DNA of 64,000 nt from Corynebacterium sp. P3-F1. Its GTDB lineage: Bacteria; Actinomycetota; Actinomycetes; Mycobacteriales; Mycobacteriaceae. The DNA lies in assembly GCF_030503635.1 (NCBI RefSeq), contig NZ_CP129965.1, positions 1,674,001 through 1,738,000 on the forward strand. Reading direction: 5' to 3'. Under the pieces are notes generated by a model that was not told where the DNA came from, ran no database searches, and worked only from the letters and a program-made list of their open reading frames with translations. Positions 33,848 through 42,980 of this stretch are shown here, piece after piece. Each line of letters starts with the position of its first letter. Positions within the stretch are counted from its first letter, which is position 1. The position numbers were made by a program, and so were the translations under genes.

Positions 33848-34282
33848 CTATAGGTGGATGACCTCCACACCCGACCATTTCTCTGCCAGGTATTCCGCAG
33901 CAACGAGTCGGTGGCATGTGGACGGATCCGCCTCAGAGCACAGCAGCGCCGCATGGTCGAACGTCGACTTGGCGGGCATCTCGCGGTCGTCGAATCGCTT
34001 GCGGAGTTTCGCGGCGAACTCGTCGAACGGCAGGCCCTCCTTGCGGTAGGCGTGCATGAGTTCCTCGCTCGGGGCGAGCTCCAGCACGTGCTCGTATTCG
34101 ATGCCGGCAATGACATCGAGGAACCAGGCGAGGTCGTCCTGTTTGGTGAAGCCGGCGAGCTGGTTCGCGTTGTGGCGGCGGATGTCCACCACCCGCTTCA
34201 CGCCGTTGTCGCGCAGCAGATCGAAGAACTCCTCGGCACTCTTTTTCGAATAACCGACTGTGAACAGCTTCATGTCCGACAT
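33848..34282 (-). CDS. DUF488 family protein
   Basis: 144 residues from ATG 34282 (or ATG 34273, MKLFTVGYSKKS). It has the DUF488 signature: TVGYSKKSAEEFFDLL, VVDIRRHNANQLAGF, and the C-terminal Cys/His motif LLCSEADPSTCHRLVAAEYL. The family is common beside DNA-repair and stress genes, and its biochemical role is not established. It is convergent with arsC, and its promoter side carries copy 2 of the repeated palindrome. Confidence 0.88.
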   Translation of the reverse strand: MSDMKLFTVGYSKKSAEEFFDLLRDNGVKRVVDIRRHNANQLAGFTKQDDLAWFLDVIAGIEYEHVLELAPSEELMHAYRKEGLPFDEFAAKLRKRFDDREMPAKSTFDHAALLCSEADPSTCHRLVAAEYLAEKWSGVEVIHL

Positions 34283-34323
34283 GGCACCCAGTGTAAGTCT
34301 GGCGGTGGGGCTGCGGAGCGGGT

Positions 34324-34355
34324 GCAAAACCGCAGGAACTCCGCAGTGCGGAGTC
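34324..34355. repeat. Repeated palindrome, copy 2
   Basis: Same orientation and 31 of 32 bases identical to 30836-30867. The ACTCCGCAGTGCGGAGT palindrome is perfect, but the outer stem is not: CCGCAGG here is not matched by what follows (GGCGGAG). It lies between the DUF488 gene and birA. Confidence 0.7.
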
Positions 34356-34440
34356 GGCGGAGTGTCTAATCCCGTTGAACTTGCTGGGTGCGGTGGTGAT
34401 CCTGCGCGCGTGGGTTCGATGTCCCGATACTCTAGAGCGC

Positions 34441-35172
34441 ATGACAGTTCAGGACATTGCCCGCATCCAGTCTGAAGTAGCCGAGTGGTGGAGCGACGTG
34501 CGCTACGTCGAGTCGACGGCGTCGACGAACACCGAGATATTGGCGTCGGGGGAGCCGGGGCACGTGCTCATCGCTGACCAGCAGACCGGCGGCAAGGGGC
34601 GCCTCGGGCGCGCGTGGGAGGCACCCGCGGGGGCGAGCCTGCTCATGAGCGTGGCAGATGAACTCGCCCACACGGACGACCTGGGGCTGGTGTCCTTGGC
34701 CGCCGGTGTGGCGGTGACGGACGTGGTGCCCACCGCGCAGCTGAAATGGCCCAACGACGTGCTGCTGAACGGCAAGAAATTCGTGGGAATCCTCGGGGAG
34801 ATCGACACCCAGGCGCAGCCGCCGCTGCTCGTCGTGGGCATGGGTGTCAATATCTCGTGGCGCAAAGAGGATCTGCCCACGGACTGGTCGACGGCACTCA
34901 ACCTTGAGGGCATTGACGTCGACTGGGACGAATTCGCCATCGACCTCCTGGGCGCACTGGGTAGACGGCTTGAGCAGTGGCGCGAGCGCGACGAGACGCT
35001 TATAGACGACTACCGTGCCGTCTCCGCCACCCTCGGCCAATCGGTGCGTCTGGAGACGGCGACGGGAGTGGTTGAGGGGGTTGCGGGGGACGTCGATAAG
35101 CATGGCGAGATCGTTGTCGATGGAACCAGTTACTCGACTGGCGACGTGACTCACTTGCGGCCTACCGATTAA
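34441..35172 (+). CDS. birA: Biotin-protein ligase (class I, no DNA-binding domain)
   Basis: 243 residues from ATG 34441. It has the ligase core only: the biotinyl-adenylate loop is TGGKGRLGRAWEAPAG, followed by LKWPNDVLLNGKKFVGILGE and GMGVNISW, and a small C-terminal SH3-like domain. There is no helix-turn-helix, so it modifies but does not repress. It serves Pyc and AccBC in this window. TACTCT lies 14 bases before the ATG with no ribosome-binding site between, which suggests a leaderless transcript. The PH-domain gene follows at once. Confidence 0.93.
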   Translation: MTVQDIARIQSEVAEWWSDVRYVESTASTNTEILASGEPGHVLIADQQTGGKGRLGRAWEAPAGASLLMSVADELAHTDDLGLVSLAAGVAVTDVVPTAQLKWPNDVLLNGKKFVGILGEIDTQAQPPLLVVGMGVNISWRKEDLPTDWSTALNLEGIDVDWDEFAIDLLGALGRRLEQWRERDETLIDDYRAVSATLGQSVRLETATGVVEGVAGDVDKHGEIVVDGTSYSTGDVTHLRPTD

Positions 35173-35183
35173 TCTTGTGGCCC

Positions 35184-35627
35184 GTGGCAAAGATCAAGCT
35201 CGGTAGGGGAGAAGTGGTCCTGGCGGACATGGCGCCGCCCATGCGCGGCTTGATTTTTCCCTTCCTCGAGCTGATCATCGCGACCGCCCTGTCCTGGATG
35301 CTCATCGGGTGGATGGATGCCGCCGGCGTGGATGCCGGGATCCGCAACGCCGTCGTGGGCATCTGGTTCTTGATCGCGCTGTGGCGCTTTGTCCTGCCGC
35401 TTATCCGGCAGCGACGTCAACGCTTCGTGGTGACCAACAAGCGCGTCCTGTTCGTGCCCAGCGGGCGCGGACGCACCGAATCCATCCCGCTCATGCAGAT
35501 CCGCGGAGTGCGGCGTCGGCGTGGCGGGCTCGACATCGGTGTGCTCGGCTACGGCGAGGCCGTGCACTTCGACGACGTGGGGCACGCGAAGCGGGTGCAG
35601 GCGCTGATCGAGGAGCAGCTGCCGTAA
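35184..35627 (+). CDS. PH-domain (bPH2) membrane protein
   Basis: 147 residues from GTG 35184; a TTG at 35175 would add three residues. Two membrane helices (LIFPFLELIIATALSWML and RNAVVGIWFLIALWRFVL) precede a short bacterial pleckstrin-homology-like domain (FVVTNKRVLFVPSGRGRTESIPLMQIRGVRRRRGG). Its position after birA and before purK is conserved in corynebacteria. The role is unknown, probably envelope-related. It is 11 bases from birA and in the same operon. Confidence 0.82.
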   Translation: MAKIKLGRGEVVLADMAPPMRGLIFPFLELIIATALSWMLIGWMDAAGVDAGIRNAVVGIWFLIALWRFVLPLIRQRRQRFVVTNKRVLFVPSGRGRTESIPLMQIRGVRRRRGGLDIGVLGYGEAVHFDDVGHAKRVQALIEEQLP

Positions 35628-35640
35628 CTCCCGACGTCTT

Positions 35641-36366
35641 CTAGCTCTTCACTTCCGTGGTGTGGATCTGCTCGTCGATGTCGTCGGGGGAGAGGTTGCC
35701 GGCCGCGAAGTCCGCGGTGAGCGGAAGGTGCAGCTCCATGTCGGTGCCCGGGCACAGCTCGATCTTCGCGTCGTCGACCGTGTAGTCGAGGACGTGCCCG
35801 CCGGACGTGCGCTCCTCATCGATGAAATGGACGTGGCAGCCCGGGATGCCGATGCCCTTCGCGTACTTCGGAGTACGGAAACCGCCGATGATGCCGCGCG
35901 CGTTTTCGAACGTGATCTCCTTGTCGTCGCCCACCGCGTCGCGCATCGGCGGGTACGGCTTGGACTGCTTTGTCACTGTGCGGGTGACCACGTTCGTGAA
36001 CGTGCCCGTGATGCGCACGGCGTGGAAGTAGTTGCCGGAGGGCTCCAGATCGTCAATGAATTTGGACAGCTCAGCCCGCTTCATGCCCTTCGGCGCTTCC
36101 GCGACAATCTTGGGCACGAAGTTGGTCACCTGCGCGAACGGGCTCTTCTGCTTCAGGTCGGCGATGGTCGCGGTGCCGTCGCTACGCAGCTGGTAGCACG
36201 CCCCGTCGAGGATGATCATCTCGCCGTCCAAGCCATCGAATGTGCCAAGGCCGAAATTGCCCTTGGACAGGATCTGCCCGATGGTCATCTCTCCGTCATA
36301 AATCCCGTCGAGGAGCGCGGACATGAGCGAGTTCTGGAAAACAGTGTGGCGTCCGAGAGCAGTCAT
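35641..36366 (-). CDS. budA: Acetolactate decarboxylase
   Basis: 241 residues from ATG 36366. It has the metal-binding motif PGCHVHFIDEERTSGGHVLDY, with three His, and the substrate segment GTFDGLDGEMIILDG. It decarboxylates (S)-2-acetolactate to (R)-acetoin in the cytoplasm, which diverts pyruvate from acids and from valine synthesis. No acetolactate synthase or butanediol dehydrogenase gene is adjacent. Its start overlaps the stop of the LysR gene (ATGA), so it is translated with the regulator. Confidence 0.94.
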   Translation of the reverse strand: MTALGRHTVFQNSLMSALLDGIYDGEMTIGQILSKGNFGLGTFDGLDGEMIILDGACYQLRSDGTATIADLKQKSPFAQVTNFVPKIVAEAPKGMKRAELSKFIDDLEPSGNYFHAVRITGTFTNVVTRTVTKQSKPYPPMRDAVGDDKEITFENARGIIGGFRTPKYAKGIGIPGCHVHFIDEERTSGGHVLDYTVDDAKIELCPGTDMELHLPLTADFAAGNLSPDDIDEQIHTTEVKS

Positions 36367-37271
36367 ACGGCCGATGTTAGCTGTTCGTAGGCAAGAGCCA
36401 CCGCGATGAAGGCCGCGATGTCGGGGGAGGGCTGCGAGCCACGGCGGACCACGGCGGAGATGTCGCGGACGAAGAGCGGCTCAGCCTTCACGATGGCCAC
36501 GTCACCGAGCGTCACCTGGTCGGTCACCGCCGCCTGTGGAATGACAGTCGGCTCCCCAAGGGCGAGCATGCCCGCCCTCTGCGCCGACAGCGAGCCGAAC
36601 TCACCGGCCGGCTCGACGAGCTCGCCCAAGACCTCCTCGACGAGCGCCCTGCTGCCGGATTCCGGCTCGCGCACAACCAGCGGGGTCTTGCGGAGCTGCT
36701 TGGCGGTGATTGGGGTTTCGGCGCTGGCCCACGGGTGACTGGCCGGAACAGCCAACACCAGCTCGTCGCGGCACAGCACAGTCTCTGCGAGGTCATGGCG
36801 TGGTCGCCCTCCCTCAACGAGACCGAGGTCAATCTTCCCGCCGGCCACGAGCTCACGTACCTCGTGGGAGTTACCCTGCACCATGGTCATCTTCACCGCT
36901 GGGTGTGCGGCGTGGAAACGGGCCGCCCAGCCGGGATAGTAGACTTCCGCCACCGTGTTGGACACCGCGACGGTCATGCGGCGCGCGGTGCCGGTGTCCT
37001 TGAGCCGCTGCACCGTGTCGAGAAACCTGGTGTGGGCCTGGATCAGGTCGGGAAGGGCGCTGATAAGCAACGCTCCTGGGTCTGTGAGTCGCACACCGTA
37101 CGGCGAGCGTTCGAAGACTGTGATTCCCAGCGTTTTTTCGGCGCGGGAGACGCGGGTGGACATCGTCTGCTGGTTGAGCACAGCCGTGCGTGCAGCGCGA
37201 GAGATCGAGCCGGCGTGGGCAACGGCCAGTAACGCCTCAAGGTCCGCCATCGCAGGTAAAGCGGGATACAT
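36363..37271 (-). CDS. LysR-family regulator
   Basis: 302 residues from ATG 37271; ATG 37250 is an alternative. The N-terminal winged helix is MADLEALLAVAHAGSISRAA followed by NQQTMSTRVSRAEKTLG, and the effector domain has GLVEGGRPRHDLAETVLCRDELVLAVP. It lies upstream of budA in the same transcript with a 4-base overlap, and back to back with the TehA-like carrier, so it may control both. By analogy with AlsR it could respond to acetate or to low pH (inference). LysR usually drives a divergent gene, so carrier control is also likely. Confidence 0.87.
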   Translation of the reverse strand: MYPALPAMADLEALLAVAHAGSISRAARTAVLNQQTMSTRVSRAEKTLGITVFERSPYGVRLTDPGALLISALPDLIQAHTRFLDTVQRLKDTGTARRMTVAVSNTVAEVYYPGWAARFHAAHPAVKMTMVQGNSHEVRELVAGGKIDLGLVEGGRPRHDLAETVLCRDELVLAVPASHPWASAETPITAKQLRKTPLVVREPESGSRALVEEVLGELVEPAGEFGSLSAQRAGMLALGEPTVIPQAAVTDQVTLGDVAIVKAEPLFVRDISAVVRRGSQPSPDIAAFIAVALAYEQLTSAV

Positions 37272-37341
37272 GATTGCATGGTACCCCTCACAGGGAAGCT
37301 CGTCATCCGTGTTGGGCGCCTCACGGGGATAGCGTTGCGGC

Positions 37342-38250
37342 ATGAACCAATTACCGCCGCCGGGACCCGCTTGGGCCGGCTCCTTGATGGGCACGTCGAT
37401 CCTGGCCACCCTATGCCACATTCACGGCGTGCCCGTCGCGCCGTGGGTGCTTCTTGCTGTGGCCGTGTGTGTGCTGGTGGTCATCGTGGCCGGATGGCTG
37501 CGCCACCGCACTCCGGGGTGGGACAGTGCCGCGATGGGGCCGTGGGGCATGTTCTCCATGGGAGTGTTGGCGCTCGGGTCCGCGGCAGCGGAGGTCACCG
37601 GCGCGCAGTGGTGGCAGGTACTGTCGTGGTGGATCAGTGCTCCGCTGGGATGGGCGGTGTGCTTGAACCAGCTGAGGCGCTTCGAAGGCTCGCCCACCTT
37701 CCAATGGGGCCTCGCACTCGTCGCACCGATGGTCGCCGCAACGAGCGCCGGTCAACTGGGGTACCACGGGGCTGGCGTGGCATCCTTCCTGCTCGCGATA
37801 TGCACGGCGGTGCCGGTCTTCGGCTACTGCTACGTGTCTCTGCTGCGCGGGCGCATGAACATTCCCGACGGGTTGGCCGGCACGGCATGGATTCCGCTCG
37901 GTGTGGTGGGGCAGTCCACCGCCGCCGCGCACGTGCTTTTCCACGAACGCGCCAGCCTAATTTATGGCGTGACCATTTTGGTGATTGGTGTGCTGCCGTT
38001 CATCTATGCTTCCCAGCGTTTTCTGCGCGCCGTGGCTGCCTGGGCCGACTACACCCCGGGCTGGTGGGGGTCGACCTTCCCGGTGGGCACATTGTGTTTG
38101 GGGATGCATCTGCTCTCGGAGCTGGACGAGTGGGGCTGGATGAATGCGATAAGTCAGGTGCTTCTGGTTGTTCTTGCCGTGCACTGGTTGCTGTGTGTGG
38201 TGCGTTTTAGTGCCTGGGCTCCTTGCCGTCGTCAAGGCTCACTAAGCTAG
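37342..38250 (+). CDS. TehA/TDT-family membrane carrier
   Basis: 302 residues from ATG 37342 with about ten membrane helices. The opening PPPGPAWAGSLMGTSILATL matches the TehA/Mae1 start (P-x-AW/F-G-xVMGTG). It belongs to the tellurite-resistance/dicarboxylate transporter family; SLAC1/TehA members are anion channels and others move C4-dicarboxylates or sulfite. The substrate cannot be read from sequence. It is divergent from LysR-budA, which suggests organic-acid transport under the same regulator. Confidence 0.8.
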   Translation: MNQLPPPGPAWAGSLMGTSILATLCHIHGVPVAPWVLLAVAVCVLVVIVAGWLRHRTPGWDSAAMGPWGMFSMGVLALGSAAAEVTGAQWWQVLSWWISAPLGWAVCLNQLRRFEGSPTFQWGLALVAPMVAATSAGQLGYHGAGVASFLLAICTAVPVFGYCYVSLLRGRMNIPDGLAGTAWIPLGVVGQSTAAAHVLFHERASLIYGVTILVIGVLPFIYASQRFLRAVAAWADYTPGWWGSTFPVGTLCLGMHLLSELDEWGWMNAISQVLLVVLAVHWLLCVVRFSAWAPCRRQGSLS

Positions 38251-38256
38251 TCAGGT

Positions 38257-39432
38257 GTGAGAGATCCCCAAGGAATGCCCACCGTCGCCGTAATCGGCGA
38301 TGGCCAACTCGCCCGCATGATGCACACCGAGGCTATCGAACTCGGCCTGAAGCCCCGCGTCCTTGCAGGCAGCTATGACGCTTCGGCCGCGCAAGTCTTC
38401 GGCGACGTCGTCATCGGCGACTACAAGAACCTTGACGACGTGCAGAATGTCTGCGACGGCGCCACCGCCGCCACCTTCGACCACGAGCACGTGCCCAACG
38501 AGTTCTTGGACGAACTCATCGCGGCGGGTGTCAGCGTGCAGCCGCAGCCGCAGGCACTCATCTTTGCCCAGGACAAGCTGGAGCAGCGCCGGAAGATGAA
38601 GGAGATCGGTGCGCCGGTGCCGGAGTTCGCGCCGATCGAATCGGCAGAGGATGCCGGGGCATTCTTCGAGTCCGTCGAGGGCGAGATGTGCCTCAAGGCC
38701 ACCCGCGGCGGCTACGACGGGCACGGCGTTTGGTTTCCCGGGACCCGCGGGGAGGCGGAGAACCTCGTCGCCGAACTGCTGGACAAGGGCACCCCGCTGT
38801 ACGCCGAGCGCAAGGTCGACTTCGACCGCGAGCTCTCCGCCATGGTCGCGCGCACCCCGTCCGGGGAGGTCCGCGCGTGGCCGGTCGTGGAATCGCGCCA
38901 GCGCGACGGCATCTGCGTCGAGGCGATCGCCCCCGCGCCGGGCATGAGCGAAGAGACCGCCGCGTACTGCCAAGAGCTGGCCACGAAGATCGCCACTGAG
39001 CTCGACGTGACGGGCGTGCTCGCGGTCGAGCTCTTCGCCAAAGACGGCGAGATCACCGTCAACGAGCTGGCCATGCGCCCGCACAACACCGGCCACTGGA
39101 CGCAGGACGGCTGCGTGACCAGCCAGTTTGAGCAGCACCTCCGCGCAGTGCTGGACTGGCCGCTCGGCTCCGTCGAGACTACGGCGCCGTACACCGTCAT
39201 GGTGAATACCCTCGGCGCTGAGACCGAGCCGGCCGAGCCGATGGAAGAGCGCGTCAAAGAAGTCATGCGCCAGTACCCAGATGCCAAGGTCCACCTCTAC
39301 GGCAAGGGGCACCGCCCCGGGCGCAAGATGGGGCACGTGAACGTTTCGGGCACGGACTTGGACACCGTGCTGGAGCGGGCCAAGGCCGCAGCGGACATCA
39401 TCGTCGGCGGCACAGGTGCCGCGGCGAACTAA
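38257..39432 (+). CDS. purK: N5-carboxyaminoimidazole ribonucleotide synthase
   Basis: 391 residues from GTG 38257. It is an ATP-grasp enzyme of purine synthesis that joins AIR and bicarbonate. It has the N-terminal GDGQLARMMHTEA, the ATP-binding CLKATRGGYDGHGVWF, the metal site AVELFAKDGEITVNELAMRPHNTGHW, and a short C-terminal domain. It lies 20 bases before purE, which takes the product. Confidence 0.95.
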   Translation: MRDPQGMPTVAVIGDGQLARMMHTEAIELGLKPRVLAGSYDASAAQVFGDVVIGDYKNLDDVQNVCDGATAATFDHEHVPNEFLDELIAAGVSVQPQPQALIFAQDKLEQRRKMKEIGAPVPEFAPIESAEDAGAFFESVEGEMCLKATRGGYDGHGVWFPGTRGEAENLVAELLDKGTPLYAERKVDFDRELSAMVARTPSGEVRAWPVVESRQRDGICVEAIAPAPGMSEETAAYCQELATKIATELDVTGVLAVELFAKDGEITVNELAMRPHNTGHWTQDGCVTSQFEQHLRAVLDWPLGSVETTAPYTVMVNTLGAETEPAEPMEERVKEVMRQYPDAKVHLYGKGHRPGRKMGHVNVSGTDLDTVLERAKAAADIIVGGTGAAAN

Positions 39433-39452
39433 AGAGCTAAAAAGGAGCGCAC

Positions 39453-39959
39453 ATGAAACCGCAGGTAGGAATCATCATGGGGTCCGACTCGGACTGGGAC
39501 ACCGTCGCACCGGCGGCGGAGATCCTCGCCGAGTTCGGCATCCGTTTCGAGGTCGGGGTCGTCTCCGCGCACCGCACGCCGGAGAAGATGCTTGCCTACG
39601 CAAAAAGCGCACACGAGCGCGACTTGCAGGTCATCATCGCCTGCGCCGGTGGAGCTGCGCACCTGCCGGGCATGGTCGCGGCCGCGACGCCGCTGCCGGT
39701 GATCGGCATTCCGCGCGCACTGGAGGATCTCGACGGCCTCGATTCTCTGCTGTCCATCGTGCAGATGCCGGGCGGCGTCCCCGTGGCCACCGTCTCCATC
39801 GGCGGCGCGAAGAACGCAGGTCTGCTCGCCGCGCGCATTCTGGGTGCCTCCGACCCCGCGATCCAGCGGCGCATGGTCGACTACCAGGCCAATATGGCGC
39901 AGGAAGTCGAGCGCAAGGACGAGGCGTTGCGCGAGCGTCTGCTCGGCGGCGGTGAGTAA
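39453..39959 (+). CDS. purE: N5-carboxyaminoimidazole ribonucleotide mutase
   Basis: 168 residues from ATG 39453, preceded by AAAAGGAG. It has the class I PurE signature [18 protein letters not shown], and [15 protein letters not shown]. It converts N5-CAIR to CAIR in purine synthesis. The stop overlaps the start of the ydcF-like gene by 8 bases, so the three genes purK-purE-ydcF form one unit. Confidence 0.96.
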   Translation: MKPQVGIIMGSDSDWDTVAPAAEILAEFGIRFEVGVVSAHRTPEKMLAYAKSAHERDLQVIIACAGGAAHLPGMVAAATPLPVIGIPRALEDLDGLDSLLSIVQMPGGVPVATVSIGGAKNAGLLAARILGASDPAIQRRMVDYQANMAQEVERKDEALRERLLGGGE

Positions 39960-40431
39960 CAGCCCGGACCCCGTGGTGGTCCTCGGGGCGCGCATTATCG
40001 ACGGCCGCCCGTCGCGCATGCTGGAAGCACGCTTAGGCGCGGCTCTTTTGCTTTGCTCCTCCCACCCCGACTCGCCCATCGTGGTGACCGGGAAGGGAGA
40101 GTCCGGTGTAATGGCGCGCTGGCTCATCGAGCGCGGTGTGGCACCGGAACGCATCGTGGAGGAGCCACTGGCCACCTCCACCAACGAGAACCTGGAGAAA
40201 TCCCGGGCACTGTTCCCTGACGCTGGGCGGTTGGTCGTGGTCACCAACGGGTTCCACGTCGCGCGGACGAGGGTGTGGGCGGCGCACCTCGGCATTCCCA
40301 TTCGCGTCGTGGCGGCACCGACACCGAAGAAATCCCGGCTGAAGAACTACGCCCGCGAGATCATCGCAGTGCCGCACTCCGCCGCGCGGGTGATGTGGCG
40401 CAGATTCGTGCGCCGGCGGTGCGGCCGCTAG
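39952..40431 (+). CDS. YdcF/DUF218 family protein
   Basis: 159 residues from GTG 39952, inside the purE end. It has the DUF218 pattern: [55 protein letters not shown] and [12 protein letters not shown]. There is no N-terminal membrane segment, unlike SanA/ElyC relatives, so it is probably cytoplasmic. Substrate unknown. It ends in a basic tail that overlaps the convergent TIGR03089 gene by 4 bases. Confidence 0.85.
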   Translation: MSNSPDPVVVLGARIIDGRPSRMLEARLGAALLLCSSHPDSPIVVTGKGESGVMARWLIERGVAPERIVEEPLATSTNENLEKSRALFPDAGRLVVVTNGFHVARTRVWAAHLGIPIRVVAAPTPKKSRLKNYAREIIAVPHSAARVMWRRFVRRRCGR

Positions 40432-41117
40432 ACCAGTCGCGCTGTCACCTTCTCAGCCTCGGCGATCTGCTCCATGCGTTCAGCCGAGGCCATTCCCGCC
40501 ACGACCACCACGGAGCCGCCGGCCGCGAGGGGTGCCATGACTGTCGCGTCGAATTGCTCGCGCGATGTCCATGCCGGGATGAGAGCTCGCTCGGAGCCCA
40601 TCTCATCTGTGCTCCATTGAGTTAGATCGGGGGATTCGCCGTAGTACTGGTCCCCGTAAAAGCGGACGGTGGGGCCGAAATCGACGATGCCCGGTGGCAG
40701 AGTGCCGCCGGTCTCTGTCACGCCGCGGCCGAAGGGGTCGTTCGACACCGCGACAACATCGGTGGATTTGGGCCAGCTCTCCAAGGCATCTGGGGTGGTA
40801 AAAACCAGCTGGGGAGTGTCCTGGTCCGAGTTCAGCCCGATGCTCTGGCTTGAGCTTACCGCGAAGGTGAGGCCGGCATTGTAGATCCCGATGGGCAGCA
40901 CTGCCGCCTGCCAGGAGACGGGCAGGCCCACGAGGATGCGGGGAGCATCGGCGGGATTGTCCAGCTCGAATTCCTCGACGAGCATGTTGGCGATCTTGTT
41001 GGCCCAGTTATCAAGCGTCACGCCCGAGAACTCCATGCGTGTGCCGGCTGTCTCGTCGTAGACGGTCAGTCGGGGACTAGTTGGGTCGGTGGACAGGATC
41101 GGGGCGAGCAGGCTCAT
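40428..41117 (-). CDS. TIGR03089-type protein (AMP-ligase N-domain-like)
   Basis: 229 residues from ATG 41117. It resembles the actinobacterial TIGR03089 family: an N-terminal part like acyl-adenylating enzymes (PRLTVYDETAGTRMEFSGVTLDNWANK, then ILVGLPVSWQAAVLPIGIYNAG) without the catalytic ATP motifs or the large C-terminal half. It ends with LAAGGSVVVVAGMASAERME. It is always near lcpA/wbbL in relatives I can recall. Function unknown. Convergent with the ydcF-like gene. Confidence 0.78.
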   Translation of the reverse strand: MSLLAPILSTDPTSPRLTVYDETAGTRMEFSGVTLDNWANKIANMLVEEFELDNPADAPRILVGLPVSWQAAVLPIGIYNAGLTFAVSSSQSIGLNSDQDTPQLVFTTPDALESWPKSTDVVAVSNDPFGRGVTETGGTLPPGIVDFGPTVRFYGDQYYGESPDLTQWSTDEMGSERALIPAWTSREQFDATVMAPLAAGGSVVVVAGMASAERMEQIAEAEKVTARLV

Positions 41118-41227
41118 GCCGACCCATCGTAGGGAAAAGGCGGGTGAGGGGTGAGTGGGCGGAAGGGATCCAGATGTCAGACGCATCTAGTGGAGGCCCC
41201 AGCCCCCAAACTCAGCCCCCGCGCCGG

Positions 41228-42805
41228 TTAGTTCACGCAACGGGGGCCGGTGCCGCCGGCGTTGATCTCTGGTGCCACCTCCGCTGCGCCGAAGTCCTCC
41301 CCCGGGGTGCCCACGGTGTTGTCTTCACTGATCTCCTGAGGGGCGTCCTCGGCGGCGGGGCCGGTGTAGTCGTCGGCAGTGACCACGATGAGCGAGCCAG
41401 GGTTCAGGGATTCGTTGGCCGTGACGGGCAGGCCGCCGAGAAGTTCGGCGAGCTCCTTCGCGGCGGGGTCATCGGCGCTGGCCGCGACAATCTGAGAGGA
41501 GGCGTAAATGCCCGGGGTGGCGTTGCTGACGCTTTCAACGGTGAGCTTCTTCTCCTCCAAGAAGTCTCCGACGGCACCGGCCAGGCCGGCTGTGTCGCCC
41601 GCATTGAGGAGAGTGATGGATGCCCCGGAGAGCGAGGCGGAGGTACCCGCGGCAGCGTCATCGGCCTTCTGCTCGCCGTCGCCGGCAGGCTGCTCGGCTT
41701 CCTCCCGCTCGCGCGCGAGATCTTCCATGAAGTCGTGAACCTGCTGCGGGTCGACGGTGATGATGGATTCGCCGTAGTCGCCGGTGCCGTTGACGGACGT
41801 GACGGGGATGGTGGAGAAGGTGACATTGCCGGCTGCCAAGTCGGACATCTGGGTGGCCAGCGACATGATGTCCCAGCCGGAATCCACGTTCACGGAACGC
41901 TCAACCGCGTTGGACAGTTCGCGCATCTTTGTTGGATTCGACAGAGTGCCCGCGGAAATCGCTTCATTGACCAGGGAAGCCATGAAGACTTGCTGGCGCA
42001 CAATACGGTCGAGGTCGCCGCGGGGCAGGTCGTGGCGCTGGCGGACGAATGCGAGGGCCTGTGCTCCGTCGAGGGTGGAGCGGCCGGCCGGGAATTTCGC
42101 GCCGGACATCGGCTCCTCCACCGCCTCGTTGAGGCACACCTCAACTCCGCCGACAGCGTCAGTCAGTAGCACGAACCCGAGCAGGCCCACCTGGGCGTAG
42201 TGGTCAACTTCGACGCCGGTGAGGTCCGCCACTGCGTCGATAAGACCCTGCTGTCCTGCTTGCGCGACCTTTTCCTCGAGTCTCTTTCCTTCTTTCTCCC
42301 CGCTTTCCTGGAGCTCCTCGCGTTTCGCGTTCGCGTACTGGCCGTAGACCGCGTTGATCTTGGTGTTGCCGTACGTGGAATCGTGGATGTAGGTGTCGCG
42401 CGGAATGGACACGGCTGTGGCGCGGGATCCGTCGTTGGGCACGCGGATGACCATGATCGTGTCCGTGTTCAGCTCACCCTCGGCCTCACCCGCGTTGAGG
42501 CGCCGCAACTCCTCCTCGGACAGCGGGTTGCCCTGCGCGTCAGTTCGGGAATCGGAGCCGACAAGCAGGATGTCCACTGCACCGTCCTCGCCGTCGAGCT
42601 CATTGTCCGACAGCGACAGGTCAGACGAGGAGAGCTTCCCGCCCAGTCGGCCCACGGAGTAGTAACCCAAGCCGGAGATGAGGAGGATCAGCACGGAAAT
42701 AGCGGCAAGCGCCGCCTTCAACGCCGGGTGGCCGGACTGGCTGATATCCCGCACGTGCGACGGGGCCGGCTGGATGTCACGCACCGGCCGGTAGTTCTCG
42801 CTCAC
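41228..42805 (-). CDS. lcpA: LytR-CpsA-Psr (LCP) envelope polymer ligase with LytR_C domain
   Basis: 525 residues from GTG 42805 (AAAGGGG nine bases upstream; longer frames lack this). It has a short cytoplasmic tail, one membrane helix (LKAALAAISVLILLISGLGY), and an LCP catalytic domain (DILLVGSDSRTDAQ, DTIMVIRVPNDG, SIPRDTYI, ALAFVRQRHDLPRGDLDRIVRQQ with the Arg/Asp lipid-phosphate site). An acidic linker and a C-terminal LytR_C domain (SITLLNAGDTAGLAGAVGDFL) follow. It transfers arabinogalactan from its lipid carrier to peptidoglycan; in C. glutamicum the orthologue at this locus is essential (from memory). Divergent from wbbL. Confidence 0.93.
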   Translation of the reverse strand: MSENYRPVRDIQPAPSHVRDISQSGHPALKAALAAISVLILLISGLGYYSVGRLGGKLSSSDLSLSDNELDGEDGAVDILLVGSDSRTDAQGNPLSEEELRRLNAGEAEGELNTDTIMVIRVPNDGSRATAVSIPRDTYIHDSTYGNTKINAVYGQYANAKREELQESGEKEGKRLEEKVAQAGQQGLIDAVADLTGVEVDHYAQVGLLGFVLLTDAVGGVEVCLNEAVEEPMSGAKFPAGRSTLDGAQALAFVRQRHDLPRGDLDRIVRQQVFMASLVNEAISAGTLSNPTKMRELSNAVERSVNVDSGWDIMSLATQMSDLAAGNVTFSTIPVTSVNGTGDYGESIITVDPQQVHDFMEDLAREREEAEQPAGDGEQKADDAAAGTSASLSGASITLLNAGDTAGLAGAVGDFLEEKKLTVESVSNATPGIYASSQIVAASADDPAAKELAELLGGLPVTANESLNPGSLIVVTADDYTGPAAEDAPQEISEDNTVGTPGEDFGAAEVAPEINAGGTGPRCVN

Positions 42806-42980
42806 GAAACGCTGCCCCTTTGGTCGTTCACCTGCTGCCCGCCGCGTAGTGGGAGGAACTGCTGTAAACAGCGCTGCTGGACCCCGCGCGGACAGTTGAT
42901 CGCAATCGGTTGAAAGTATAGTGCACGCGCCCGAGCGCGCCGAGATCCCGCGACCGCGACCGGCTGTAAGCTCCCACACT
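42806..42980. promoter_or_regulatory. Divergent lcpA/wbbL promoter region
   Basis: 175 bases. Minus-strand TATACT (42915-42920) is a -10 candidate for lcpA. On the plus strand TAAGCT (42967-42972) lies nine bases before the wbbL GTG with no ribosome-binding site between, which fits a leaderless start. Confidence 0.5.
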
